Shown: one piece after another, positions 38,786 to 50,985 of the stretch | How the letters are laid out: each line of letters opens with the position of its first letter | Numbering within the stretch: the first letter of the stretch is position 1 | Source: Sweltsa coloradensis | Lineage: Eukaryota; Arthropoda; Insecta; Plecoptera; Chloroperlidae | Length of the DNA stretch: 64,000 nucleotides | Assembly: GCA_024449915.1 (NCBI GenBank) | Contig: JAMZAV010000103.1 | Span: 558,001 to 622,000 of the forward strand | Direction of reading: 5' to 3' | The notes under the pieces: generated by a model | What the model saw: the letters and a program-made list of their open reading frames with translations, nothing else | Databases searched by the model: none | What the model was told of the DNA's origin: nothing | Made by a program: the position numbers and the translations under genes

Positions 38786-39125
38786 GGTAAAAGGCGAGAG
38801 GTTAGGAGTTAAAATGTACGCAGGTGCCAAATTTTGGCCGTCTCCTTCTGGTGACCTTGGTGCTGAAGAGGTGTAACGCGGGTTGCCTATTTGCTCGGAG
38901 GCAGGTGTACCGGACAGTGGCGCTTGCTCGCGGAAGGAATACATAGGAACTACCCCCGAGCACGTGCTATGTGTACAGCGGGCTGCCAAGGCTCTCCCCT
39001 GCAGGCGTACCGTGTTGGAACCACAGGACGAAACATTCGTGCCGCCGTACGCAAGATTTCTCGACTCACTCATGATGACACACTTATAAACACTGAAATA
39101 GTGGCTTAAACAAGCCATTGTTTTT
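38786..39125. other. GC-rich block between two MITEs
   Basis: The block is open in frames on both strands at once (minus 38696-39118; plus 38883-39089 and 38891-39109), which reflects GC content. I recognise no domain. It could be a captured genomic fragment or part of a larger repeat. Confidence 0.3.
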
Positions 39126-39487
39126 CAGTGGGGCGGACATTTTTGTAACCTCCTAAGATCAATGGTCAGCACAACTAGTGAAAGGGGTATGTGTGTACAG
39201 TCAGTGACGTCATTAAAAAATAATTTGAGAGTACTATACGCTCTTTCCTGGATAAAGTACACTGCGCCCCGGAAATATTTTTGATTCTAAGAGTGTGACG
39301 AGTTTTTTTTTTTACAAAAACCTTATAAACGATGTATTTTAAAAATTGCATAATAAGAAAAAATTAAAATAAATTAATATTTATAAGTAATATCGCAATA
39401 AATACCTTATGTCAAATAAAAATTGTGCCCCCCTCTGACCAAATTTAAGGGGAGCGACCCCCCTCGCCCCCGTAGTAACGCCATCTG
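39126..39487. mobile_element. Second, decayed CAGTGG-type MITE
   Basis: It shares inner sequence with the 38.3 kb copy (CACAACTAGTGAAAGGGGTATGTG, CTTTCCTGGATAAAGTACA, CCCCCCTCTGACC) and ends GTAGTAACGCCATCTG. The left end is CAGTGGGGCGG. It is more diverged. Confidence 0.65.
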
Positions 39488-40117
39488 CGAGTATTGAAAC
39501 CGAATGAATTTTGTAGTTGATGCACATATTTTGAATGTCACTTCCTTTGGTTTGTTTTTACATTATTTTACTGTCCAAATGTCTGTATCGTCGGCAATCG
39601 TTGCAAATGCACAGAATTCATACGAAGAGATAAACACCGTTTTCAGCGAATACCCTAAATATTTTTTGTAGGTATACTGAAGGGTATTTATTCTTTTATA
39701 AGGACCGTTTACACTCGTATACTCCCCGAGACACCACGGACTGCAGCCAGGCCAGTACAATCATTGACTTGAGTCACCTTCTGAATTCTGATGCTACTTG
39801 CTACGCGGAGCCGGCGACGGCGAGGTACACGGCCGAGTAGTTTACTCACAGATAACAGATTGGAGTGGAGTGGTTTAGTTTCCAATGGCAAGTTTGCGTG
39901 CTACCATTGCATTATCAAAATGCCATTACAATTAAATAAGAACATAACTATATTCTGTTTAAATGTTGTGTTAGCAAGCAAATGGCATAGGCTAGCCATT
40001 GCCCTGAGACTGGAACAAAACAGAAATAGTTCTTAAAATTACGAATGCCCGTTGTAACTTGTGAGACTAATGGTAAATACCAATTTAATAGATAGTTGAA
40101 TGTGGTTTTTGGTTGCA
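39488..40117. other. Non-coding
   Basis: A short GC-rich patch is at 39805-39840. No gene is recognised. Confidence 0.35.
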
Positions 40118-40370
40118 AAAGTAACTGATATAACAAAAATCGTAAAAGTACGATAACTTATTCATGAGAAATAAAACTTTGTTTGTACCAAAAAACTTGT
40201 CAGATCTAAGTTCAGAGATTTTAAGGTTCCCTCCAATTTTCATGAAGATCGCATTCATGCCGTTTAGCCGGTAGAGAGCAAACAAACAGAAAAAAATAAG
40301 AAAATAAAAAAACACCCGAGCTATTTTTTTCACGGGAAATGAAATTGAAGTCTTCGCCTCGCTCATCCAA
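40118..40370 (-). mobile_element. Family A-related fragment (subfamily A2)
   Basis: The right end CGCTCATCCAA and the preceding GAAATTGAAGTCTTCGC, GCCGTTTAGCCGGTAGAG and CGTAAAAGTACGAT blocks match 55738-55963 and, more distantly, family A. The opposite end (hairpin plus CCTAG) is missing, so it is truncated. Confidence 0.6.
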
Positions 40371-40504
40371 CAACAATTCCACGATCACCATTATAAATAT
40401 ACCACATTAATGGGACCCACGTATGTATTGGGTAGTTATTTCATACAAATCCAATCCAAGTAATGATTACGAAATAAACTAGGCCTACACTTTAACATTC
40501 ACCG

Positions 40505-40710
40505 ACAGTGTTGGTTCGAGCGCTAAGCGTGCAACTCCGATTCGGGAGGTCCCGGGTTCAAATAGCGTTGAGACCGGCAATTATGACTGAAGGTTTATTT
40601 CGAGGTTCTCCTCAATCGTTAATGCGATTGTAAGGAATTGAGTCCTCTTAAACAGCCCTCGGACATCACTTCACAATAGTCCCAATCCAATATACCTAGT
40701 TAGACACCTA
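40505..40710 (+). repeat. SINE-3, copy 3
   Basis: The head reads GCGTGCAACTCCGATTCGGGAGGTC then CCGGGTTCAAATAGC. The body CTGAAGGTTTATTTCGAGGTTCTCCTCAATCG matches copies at 31.5 and 31.8 kb. A hAT-like MITE lies at its 3' side. Confidence 0.65.
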
Positions 40711-40718
40711 AAGAAAGG

Positions 40719-40945
40719 GGCACTTCTTCGGCTAGGGGGTGCCAACTTTTATACACCTTGTTAACACTGCTATATTGCCTTGTTACTACTTATGTTAAAA
40801 AGGTGTACTTTCGTTAGGTTAGCCGAATTTCCGCTGGCTACAGTGTGCCGCCCTAGTTCTAGGATATAAGCGATAAGAGCGCACCCAAAACCCTTTCCAG
40901 TTACAGTGTATATAAAAGTAGGACCACCCTAGCCGAAGAAGTACC
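40719..40945. mobile_element. hAT-type MITE with 8-bp target duplication
   Basis: The ends GGCACTTCTTCGGCTAGGG and CCCTAGCCGAAGAAGTACC are inverted with one mismatch, and the inversion continues to the TTTTATA/TATAAAA motifs. Identical 8-bp AAGAAAGG copies flank it (40711-40718 and 40946-40953). An 8-bp duplication is the hAT signature. The 227-bp element is non-coding. Confidence 0.88.
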
Positions 40946-40953
40946 AAGAAAGG

Positions 40954-42676
40954 CATACAAAGCACCACGTAACAGGTTCTCCACAAAAATTGTTATTATT
41001 AATATTATATTAGCATTCAATTTCAATCATACAGTACTAAATACCTGATGAATGAGTGTTCGTTTGATTGAACTTGTTGCGTCTGTCTCGGCTGAACAAA
41101 AATCAACGATGATTAACTGTGTCCATATTGTTGTCACTATGATTAGTTCTCATATTTATTGACACAAAAAACCGGAACACGTTTAGAAGGCACGGGTAGA
41201 AACACACAACAAACACGGTTAGACACAATGCTGGCACACATTGTATTGCAATTACGTGGCGAAGATCACACGACCGGCCGATCCGATGATGACTGAACAA
41301 CTGACTGACTGTTCACTGGTCGTGCCCGTACTGCCATAGTGCCAACGTGACAGAATCAAATACAACCGGGACAAGAAGTTGGGGAAGGCACAAGAAATCG
41401 CCCGAGGGCAAACATTATTCAAGGCTGGATGGAAATTATTGAAATATTCTTTACTCTTACTCTTCTCTTCTGCATTATTATGTTATATTGTTGTTCAATA
41501 TTGCTAAGTGTAGTTACTCATCTACGATATACACCTAATGAGTTATGAATGATTCCATTGAATTTGATAACAGAAAATAGCAAGTGCACATTAAATGTTG
41601 TAAGCGTAATGAGTTCTGACGTTTTCAGTCCCACCCTTGGTTCATCTCTGGTGTGAAGAAATACATGTCATGTTTAAAGAAAAACCGCAAATCTGTAAAA
41701 CCTAGGATTGGAAACAAAATTGGACAATCTGGACACCCCTTTCAATAATTCCTTCGAGATTATTTATAAATATTATTTATACACTCTAAAAATGTTATCA
41801 GATATGTACATTTGTTGAGACATTATATTAATAACGATGATGATATGAAACGTGCTAAATTGTGAGAGTAGAAGAGCGACTAAAGAACATAACATATAAC
41901 GCCAACTTGGCCAACCAATACAAACCATGAGGAGGTTTTCTTTTCCATTTTTAAGACTTTTCTTTCACAGATGTCTAGTCATAGTGTCAACCAAGTATAG
42001 TGCAGCACTATGACAGGTGCACTAAAGCCACTGAAGTATAGGTTTAGTGAAAACGTCGAATGAAATGCAATTAGAATGCAATGATACATACAACACAAGC
42101 ATTAATGTTTGGTATTCTTTGAGTAAACTGGGACGAGTCCAATATAAATAAAAAGATACAATTATATCAGGGGGGGGGGGTGTAGGCCTTTATGACTATT
42201 TAATGGATAATTTTAATTAATATGTGAAGTGAAAGTTTTGAGTGAAAATAGGCACTCTTCAACGGTTAATTTATTTATGTATATTTAGTTGTTTATTTAA
42301 CGTCCATCATGTTCAGTTATATAACATGGCCCTCCAACACAAGGCTCCATAAACCAACCTGCCCACTAGTGGGCACGTAAAGTAAAATAATAAATAATAA
42401 TAATTTGGTAAATCATATACTTATCTTAGTCATTTCGCTGTGTTGTTTTTGATGATACTATATTTATTGATGATGATATGCGCAGTCGAAATGAAACGTC
42501 AGGAGTATAAAATAATGAACACCGCGAAATGACTCGAAAAGTATAAGATTTTTCAAATATTTCTGGCTGTGAAGCATCAAGTTTCAAATCATAATAACTT
42601 AAAATCTCGAATTGCATGGAAGCGATTGAAATATATAAATACAATGTCCAGTTAGGTTGTGGTCACGTGAAAACAT
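40954..42676. other. Non-coding; LINE-tail-like piece
   Basis: A G-run is at 42171-42180. 42285-42400 (TTATTTAACGTCCATCATGTTCAGTTATA...) resembles 43035-43110 and looks like the end of a retroelement. No gene is recognised. Confidence 0.35.
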
Positions 42677-45408
42677 TCATGACTTCACCTTCCTGTTAGG
42701 ATGGATGGAGTTTGTGAGGTTGGCGCTCTGGATGCGTCCCACACGGTGACATAAGCCCTGGCTGAGAAGGGTGAAGTCTGAAACAAGTCATCACATAGGT
42801 CGATTTTGCATTAATTTTGTACTTGGAGGGCATATTTATTAAAAGGGGTATTACACGGGGACTGCAGGAATTGTCACTGATCGGAGCCAATTCCAATCTT
42901 AAGTTGCAGCACCTGACAACAATTGTCTGGATAGAGAATTTCTTTAAGCTGCTGACTGCAATCACGGGCTGGATTTGTATGGAACTGCGCATGCGCACAT
43001 TTGTTCTTTATTTTTATTTTTTTATTTTTTTATTATTTATTTATTTATTTAACGTATATCCTATTCAGTTATAAAAACTGATTTACAAAGGAGGACAACT
43101 AAATAAATCTAATTACATAGATGCAGAAACAACAATAAACTACATTTTCGTAAATATTTGAAATAGTAGCATTACAACAACAATGCATTTAAACACAACA
43201 ATTTTGGTAACAAATAAAAAAAATATATTATATGCATTTAATGAATGAATCAAATATAAAAAAGGGTGCTCACTTGTCATTGTTATTAAAAACTGAAGCC
43301 AGTTGGCGGAATTCCCCTGGCTATTCCAGAGCACTTTCACCGATATTTTGAAAGTCAAAGGAAAATAGCTGAAATTTGGTTGGATGAAAGATGAACTTGA
43401 ATAAAAAAGAAGAAAAAATAACTATTTTTTGGACGGGACAAAAGCTCTATTTTGACCATTATATGCAAATTTTGAGTCAATACGAAAATGAATGTTCTAG
43501 ATGCAATATTTAATTTTTAGCTATGATTTTTTTTATTGATTCAACACACCTAATTGTCTCTGGACTGAGTATAAGGGAAAATAATTTTCTGAAATAATAA
43601 TTCGGTGTGTATGTGTGTTTTGTCACATGGTACAAAAAAGAGTTTTGAACCGGAACACGAAAAAAATCGTTCATCAAAAGTTATTTCATAAAATTATTTT
43701 CCCTTGTACTCAGTCTAGAGACAAAGGTGTGTTGAAACATTAAAAAAAATCAAAGTAAAAAATTAGGTATTGCACCTAGAACATTCATTTTCGTATTGAC
43801 CCAAAATTTGCATATAATGGCCAAAATAGAGCTTTTGTCCCGTCCAAAAAAAAGTTATTTTTTCCTTTTTTATTCAAGTTCATCTTTCATCCAACCAACT
43901 TTTAGCCATTTTCCGTTGACTTTCAAAATATCGGTAAGAGTGCTCTGGAATAGCCTTAACACAAACGACAACTTGTCGATTGACAGTGACAACCTAGTAA
44001 TTGGCTTCATCAGTGGCACGCAAAGATGTTGAACTACCGCGCTGTGCATGAGTTTTTGTTGTATATATGCAAAATATTATTTACTCGCGGGGATTCACGA
44101 AAATAAGTTTCTCTGTATGAGTTATTGGAAGGAAAAGAAGGTATCTACTTACGTTTAGCCTCGGGTAGAGCGCAGTTAGTGTGGGCAATGACGCACTCTG
44201 TGTCGAACGATCTCTTGTGGCCTTCTTTGTTGACACCGCATACTGGCCTCCACTCAGAGGTGCAGGCTACCGGACAGTTCGGAGGAACAACTGAGGCTGC
44301 TAACATCCCGAGCAAACCTGAAATTCATTGGGTTATAGTTAGTGTTTCCATTCCTAATCCTAGTCAGTGATGCATAGTACTAAAATGTTTAGTGGGTGCA
44401 CACAAGAAAATCGACTGCCGCCACGCCAAAAAAAAACAGAATAGTTATATTATACACTTTTGATTTTTTTTAAAGTAGAAATTACTTCAGGAAAACAATT
44501 TTTATATGCTGTTGTATTGGGGCCGAGACGGTTTTCTTTAAATTGAAAGGAAAGTCAGTAATCTTATAACGTACTTGGAAAGCAATTTTTAAGATTACAA
44601 GTTTTCAACAATGTTTTGTTCTTACGAGTTGTAATTATGAATTGAAATGAAGGAAAAATTATTTAAGAACAAAACAATGCGCCTATCATTGTATTGTAAA
44701 CACAAACGTTGGTGCACAATCTAAGTTGAAGACTAGATCACAACAATGTGGGTTCTTGTCACACATAATAATTATAATTTAAATTATATTTTTAAGGTGC
44801 ACTGTGTCTATCGCGATGATGTTTGTTGCTGACATAACATATTCCGTTACAATATGACCTACTACTACTACCCCGGTTAAGCAGCAAATACTAGCATGTA
44901 ACCACTTGAAAATAATTATGCACTGGGAAAATAACAGCAGAAGCCTGATGGGGAAGGAATTAATTGTGTGTAAAAGGTGTGCCAAACCATATCATATTCA
45001 GTATGTATCTTATTTGAAAAGTAGATAACGGCAGAATATTGGCACAATAATATAATCACCAAACCTATTCAATTTTTTTTTAATCACCTTTCCATTCAGG
45101 TTTAGCTCTAGCGATACCGTATCAAGCTGATGTCAGTTATGTGTCATTTTGTGTAATGATGTTGAGCGTTCATGAGTTTAGAGTTAGATATACCTAAATA
45201 AATATCAATTTTCTGTGTTCATTTTGTATATTCATTTGATCACATACTTGCTGCCAAACTTTCTGTGATGATTAATTTTAATATGCTACAGAGGGCCGGA
45301 CGTGCCCTGCATTGGCCTTTCTGTCCTAATGGCAACTTTTTCAATAAATAATAATAAACAACCTTAAAACTTACCTAGAACAAGAAGGGCAGTGATTGCT
45401 TTCATCAT
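42677..45408 (-). CDS. Kazal-type protease inhibitor K1 (vasotab-like spacing), 3 exons
   Basis: Exons on the minus strand: 45408-45375, 44317-44153 and 42777-42677 (300 nt, 99 residues plus stop). Both introns are phase 1 with GT-AG ends (donors G|GTAAGT and C|GTAAGT; acceptors TTTCAG). Exon 1 begins MMKAITALLVL, a signal peptide that continues into exon 2. The Kazal domain has CPVACTSEWRPVCGV and spacing C-x3-C-x7-C-x14-C-x6-C-x15-C; the usual Tyr before Cys4 is Phe. The sixth cysteine is in exon 3 (FTLLSQGLC). The expected reactive P1 residue, second after Cys2, is Ser. The product should be a small secreted serine-protease inhibitor. It has a basic 23-residue C-terminal tail absent from K2 and K3. 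An Inr-like TCAGTC lies at 45472-45467. Intron 2 holds a 637-bp palindrome; intron 1 holds a LINE-tail-like piece near 45290-45350. Confidence 0.85.
43319..43955. mobile_element. Palindromic foldback MITE in K1 intron 2
   Basis: The left end GGCTATTCCAGAGCAC is inverted at the right end (GTGCTCTGGAATAGCC), and both arms match for about 280 bp (for example GACGGGACAAAAGCTCTATTTTG and its inverse) around a centre near 43630. No ORF. No clear target duplication. Confidence 0.85.
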
Positions 45409-46954
45409 TTCAGTAACTTTCTTCCGCCTAAACCTGGACAAGACGAGCCGGCGTGTGTCTTCTTGCGACTGACTTGATAGGAAGCTAACATTTCAACACT
45501 TGTTCATTAAAATCAATGACGATTCTTGTGTGAGAAGGAAAATATAATGAAGCGTTAAGGTCATGTCATTTAAGATAACACTTTTTATAATATTATTGCT
45601 TTGAACTTCGCATGGGCTAATCGAAGCCAGTAAAACATAGGCTGATGCGAACGAAGCAACCAAGAGAATACTTTCGGTCCGACTACGCACACAGTATGTC
45701 ACACTCATAGCAAGGGGTATGAATCCCACCGGTAGACCCACTTTTAACACTGTTCGACGCTCGCTGGGTTTCCGCTCCTACGACAGCTTTTAAAATTAAT
45801 ACTAAATTATATTTGTTATACTTCACAATTTAAAAGTGGTATTACTATCAAAACCTACAAATTTACAGCTATATAAGGGTGTGAAACAAACGACAAACCG
45901 CATTGGTCAATAAAGTAAGAATAAACCCGAGAGTAAAAATAATGTTGTGTCTTTTTCACGCGAGACGCGATCGCGCGGTTTGCAAAATATGACCGTACTC
46001 ATAGGCAGCCAAAAATCTGTTTACAACTTGGAGAAGACTTACACCGTAGCGAGCGTATATTTCCCGAAAATAAGAAAGCTGGCTTTCATAACTAAGATGG
46101 GATTATATCAGTGACAGTTACTTTAATTTGTTGCGCAGAGGTGAAATCAGCCACCTGTTTTTTTTTTCTATAAAACTAACATACTTGAGTAACTAGCTCC
46201 ACAAAATGCAATTTCGAGACTTCTTTTCTTCATACTCTTTCAGATGACATATTTACAATTGAACTTTGTTTAATCAATGTTTGATTTTTTGATACCATTT
46301 TTATTTTTGTGCTTTAGTTTTTAATTAATTTTATGTAAAAACCTATATCGCACTTGTGGCAGTAACTCTGTTGTTGTGTGGAAATAAATAAATAAATAAA
46401 TGAACATCATTATTATTATTAGACATTAAGAGGAATTTATATAATACCATGAAAATAGTACCCAACCATGCATGCCTTTAAAAAATAGTGGCGGCCAACA
46501 TGTAATGCCACCGAAATATAGTTGTATACTCGACACGCTAGTCGAGGACAAATATGTTTTGGGAAAACATACAAAACAGAACTGAGTGATGCCACACAGA
46601 CAAATCTGGGTTGTAATTTCATTTTTGTATATTTCTCTCCAACCTGTTCAATCTTTATAATTGAATTTACCTAACTGTATACCAAATATAAGGCTATTCA
46701 AAACTAAGCATTTAACAAAGCATTGTAGAAAGATATTGTCAATAATGGGATCTCCCAACGTTGATAAATTCAAAGATATTGTCAATTTCATTGATGCCAT
46801 AGGCTAACTATTAATAATTCGACAGTCTGCACTGGGACATTTCACAACATCATAGGTTCAATATAAGTCAACTGACAATTGATTCTTAGCTAGATAACAA
46901 ATAACATACGAATATACGAAAAACACGAAGATTTAAGCAGTTTATGGATGCTGA
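45409..46954. other. K1-K2 intergenic, right part
   Basis: The K1 promoter should lie at 45410-45500. 46330-46402 looks like a LINE 3' end with an (AAAT)n tail. The rest is unremarkable. Confidence 0.4.
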
Positions 46955-47560
46955 TTGCTGATATAATTAAGTTGTATGTTAACATTAACAGAAAAATTAT
47001 TGGGGCCACCATGACCTTCCAAAAAATTGTCAAACATGACATTTTTCGAGCTAGGTCCCATCGGCAAAAATATCCCATAAGAAATAGCATTAAGACGAAC
47101 TTTATTCCCCGTGACCTTGGAGGATTTAGAACCAAAAAATATTGCCATTATTGACGTACTCTACAGCATTTTCTGTAAATTCTTTACATTTTGTTTTGTA
47201 ATTTGGGCAAGTATAGTTCGGTCAAAATATGCTCATTACCAAGATGGGATGTGATTTTGGAATGCATATTTTTACGTGTTTGAGGGTATATTTAGGCACA
47301 GTTTCAAGACACGATGTTACAAAGGGGCATTTGAGATTGGTACTATGCCCTAGTATCTATGTGGACCAAAAACGAAGCAAGTTAAAGCCGATTTAAGAAA
47401 TTTCCCAAAACAACAGTTTACGCAAATTTCGATAAAATAATTGAAAAATTCGAGTTAAATCACAGTTACAAGATATAATATTTTGAACTGTCATTTTAGT
47501 GAAGTATTGTGCATGCAACATGTGGTAAAAAAAAAATTGATTTCATAGCCCCTTTGAGAG
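46955..47560 (-). mobile_element. Family C MITE-like repeat, copy 2
   Basis: This is the inverse of 36655-37280 over nearly the full length with moderate divergence. The right end CATAGCCCCTTTGAG aligns with the degenerate left end of copy 1. Confidence 0.7.
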
Positions 47561-47915
47561 AGACCTTCAGTCGTATTGTAGAGAAAAACTATTTATAATT
47601 CCATAAACATATTAAAAATACATAATCTTGTGGAAAAAACAGAATCACTAATGAGTCACTGATTTAAAAGTGAAATAGTAGAATTGTTTTATATGATTGG
47701 ATATTATTTGGTTGGAATTCAGAGTGAAATTCGGAGAAGATGGAGAAAACAGTTTTCAAGTAAATTAATGTATAACAAGACGTGAAATCAAATTCAAGCT
47801 TTATCTTGTATATTGTTTCAACAATGTTATAACCAGATAACCTGTGATGCCTATTGCATGCAAATATTTTCATAGCGGTATTGTATTCTTTATCAAGTTC
47901 AAGGTCACTTGTTTT
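47561..47915. other. Region downstream of K2
   Basis: It should contain the K2 3' UTR. No AATAAA is obvious close to the stop; GATAAA near 47892 is a possible variant signal. Confidence 0.35.
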
Positions 47916-49589
47916 CTATCCCACATTCTTTCCATCTGGGCATGCACCTTGGCTCAGCAGCGTGTACTCTGAAATATTAAAATAATACTGTATTAGATCA
48001 AATAATGCACAATTAACTAAATATAACTAAATGCACTTTAAATAAGTAGTAGGTACACACAATGGGGTGGGCGACTACTTAACGTAATTTATGGAGATAA
48101 CTTATACTAGTACGATGTACGCTATGCATTAGAAACTCCTATCGCCTGAGAAACTTCTATCCTGGCATTAACTTACAAATTACCAGCATAAAATATGACA
48201 GTGGGTTGATGAGAATTTTGTTAATTTCAGAGTAATTCAAGGAAACTCAAACTGAATTGAATGTTTCTTGCCAAAATGATGAATTATTAAAGCTAATTGT
48301 ACATTATATTTGCATTATAGCTGGTTTGTGTATTTATGCTTTTTTTTCTCAAATGTTATACAACGATGCCGAAGCAGATGACGTCATCACTTACGCTTTC
48401 CGCCCGGTCGGCAGCGCTCGTAGTCCATGCTACACTGGTTGCTGAATGTCTTCTTGTTGGCGTTGTTATCAACCCCACACACAGGGCTGAAGTTGGCGGG
48501 GCAGGCGAACCTGCACTCCTGAGCGCTGCACACCGCCAGACCGGCCACCAGCACTAGGGAGGCAGGGAGGCACAACATAATTTATATTTTGAGATAGTAA
48601 AGAGGCACGTGTTTCGAAATAAAAACTTTTTTTTCTAAAAACTAAAAAAATTCAATAATTTTTCAACCAATTCACTTCTTTTGGGTAAAACAAAAACCGA
48701 GTTGGCATATTTTTTTACCACAAATAACATGTCTCTAAATTCCCATCTCTACGTTTTTATTGTAGGCCTAATCTGCTTTGCATCCAGTTCCAAAATTTTC
48801 CAAAATATCGGAGATCACTTTCAACTAAATTTTTAAGTATTTTCATTTTCAATTTACCGCTTTTGAACATAAAATAAAAACTTCATTTCATTTTCACAGT
48901 AAATAGTGTATCAACTCTCAAAAGAGTCAAGTTGACACATGAATGTACGAAATGAAAATAAACAATATTCAGAAACAAAATCTAGATGCAATTGAAGCAC
49001 TACATCTGCATAATATTATTATTATATTATTATTTATTTACTTAAAAATACGGTTGTTTTTATAATATGCTTCATTGAAACTAGTGCGCCACAACAAAAT
49101 GTAAAAATTATATTTCGAGCAGGAACACAAACTAAAAAAAAAATAAACGAAAGCAATAATTGGTACTTTTGTGCATTATAGAGACTCCCACCCCGAAAAG
49201 GAAAGTAGGTTAGTGGGGTTGGGGGGAGCATGAAGTGCGTTGCCGTAGTCAGCTAGCTCTCCCCTCCCCCCCCAACGGCGCTACGCCCACCCCCCACCCC
49301 ACTAACCCACTTTCCTTTTCGGGAGGGGCTATAATGAACAAGTACCCAATATTTATTATGATTTACACATGCATAATTGAATGAATTTCAAATTACGTGT
49401 GTGTAAATAAGAAGACTACTGTGTGTAATGGGATATTTAATGATATTATTTACAATAAACTATCGACTCGAATAGCAAAATTGCAATAATAGAGACGACG
49501 TCAAACAACAAATATCATAATCATCAACAATAAACCATGTATAGAAGAAGATATAACTCACGCATAGCGACGATCATGTAGCTCTTCAT
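47916..49589 (-). CDS. Kazal-type protease inhibitor K2, 3 exons
   Basis: Exons: 49589-49562, 48553-48395 and 47968-47916 (240 nt, 79 residues plus stop). Introns are phase 1 with C|GTGAGT and C|GTAAGT donors and TAG/CAG acceptors. Exon 1 MKSYMIVAM joins LLVAGLAVCSAQ to form a typical signal peptide with cleavage expected after CSA or SAQ. The domain has spacing C-x3-C-x7-C-x14-C-x6-C-x14-C: ECRFACPANFSPVCGV, then KTFSNQC, and the last Cys in exon 3 (YTLLSQGAC). The P1 candidate is Ala, which suggests elastase- or subtilisin-like targets (inference). The start at 49589 is preferred over the ATG at 48578, which lies inside the intron upstream of the acceptor. An Inr-like TCAGTT is at 49649-49644. 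A second possible exon 1 lies at 50231-50264. Confidence 0.87.
49157..49352. mobile_element. Hairpin MITE in K2 intron 1
   Basis: Arms of about 70 bp face each other: TTGGTACTTTTGTGCATTAT... and CCGAAAAGGAAAGTAGGTTA at the left, with their inverses CTAACCCACTTTCCTTTTCG and ...ATAATGAACAAGTACCCAA at the right. The total is about 196 bp. No coding. Confidence 0.8.
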
Positions 49590-50230
49590 GTTTGTTGTTG
49601 ATGTAAGTTATGAAGCGACTCGATGGTTCCGAGCTCGCGTTTCAACTGAAATGTTGGCACATCGGAGAGGAGAGGAGAGGTCACGGAAGGTTTATCACGC
49701 ATTGCTAATGAGAATCACAAACATGTAACTTACTGAAGCGTATGTGCACAGCAGAGGTCATCAGAAGGACCAAGCGCACGTGATGTTTGTATTGGTAACA
49801 GTGGGTGAGATCATCGTCGAATCCACCGGGTATGACCAACTGACGCTACGAGACTGAGAGGAGTGTGGTGCGGTGGCTGAGAATTGTATTGAACACATGC
49901 CGTATTGTAACTTATAAATCAGTGCCATCAAATTGTGGTTGACACTTTCAATAACTGGCACAACTTACAATATACAATCAATTAATCTACACAATAAGTG
50001 TTATTATTTTAGATTTTCTCTTTGTTAGGCCTACGTTATTTATTTCTTACTATTCGTTTTCTTCGTTCTATTTTAAGGTTTTATTTTTATTTCTCCAGTT
50101 ACTAAATTATTTTTTCCACTGTGTTCATTTTGTTTATTATTCATATGTTATTTAATTTTAATATTACAATCGACCGTAGTTATACACTTCTGGAATAAAG
50201 CATAGGAAAAAAGTGAAAGGTGTTACTTAC

Positions 50231-50264
50231 ATTGTACTAGGCCTGCAATAGGTTGTGCTTTCAT
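50231..50264 (-). CDS. Possible alternative signal-peptide exon 1 for K2
   Basis: ATG plus 10 codons (MKAQPIAGLVQ) end in phase 1 at T|GTAAGT, exactly as in the other exon 1 copies, and the start ATGAAAGCA matches that of K1. Splicing to the K2 exon 2 acceptor at 48553 keeps the frame and gives a plausible hydrophobic leader. It may be an alternative first exon or the remnant of a lost gene. Confidence 0.45.
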
Positions 50265-50985
50265 GTCTACTTGTGATTATTGATTTATAATCAACAACAT
50301 TCTTTTAAAGTATTATCTCACAAAAACAACGAGACGGGACTTCACTTGTGCTGACAGCTTGAGATATATTATATTAAACAGCCAGAGGTTGATATACATT
50401 TTGTTTGCATTATTTATTTGTAGAATTTATACAAATGCACCTTCAATCCATCACCCTGATAAACAATCACATATTTTCATATCAACAAAATATCCAATCA
50501 AAACCAAATTTAAAATCACCGTTAGTTTAAATATGCTATTATTGGGTATATTTTGACTTATTGTCACAAAAACCTTGCAGAAGGTCCGCTAAACTCTAAA
50601 TAATGTGGCATTCGACACTTCAGCTTCATTTCCGAGCTCCTGTGTAGGTATATAGTTTGTCCCCAACATACAGCAGAAGGACGCTGCCCATCGCCCAACA
50701 TACCAGGGGGCAGACAAGCTTTGAGCATTGCCCAAACAGACAGACTTGAGTTCAGTTGAGGCGGAAACAAAAATTAGGAACAAATTAATCTTTATGGAGT
50801 TAAATGTGATTGGATTGGGTATCTGTACATATTCAGTTGCTTAAAAGTTTTATTATCTGTGTATAAGTTAAACAAATACAAGTTTTGAATAATTATGACC
50901 CAAAATTGATTACTAGTTGATAACTATTTTATATTGAATAATTCTCCATGAAGAGTAACCAAAAAAGCGAATATATGATATGTTC
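50265..50985. other. K2-K3 intergenic; start of duplicated segment
   Basis: Sequence from about 50745 onward (GACAGACTTGAGTTCAGTTGAGGCGG...) recurs at 59851 onward. No gene is seen. Confidence 0.5.

Noticed and set aside
39791..40036. 81-codon plus ORF
   Set aside because: It starts in a short GC patch and continues into AT-rich sequence with no domain.
48387..48578. Start of K2 at the ATG at 48578
   Set aside because: This ATG lies upstream of the TAG acceptor inside intron 1. The signal-peptide exon at 49562-49589 gives the same exon pattern as K1 and K3.
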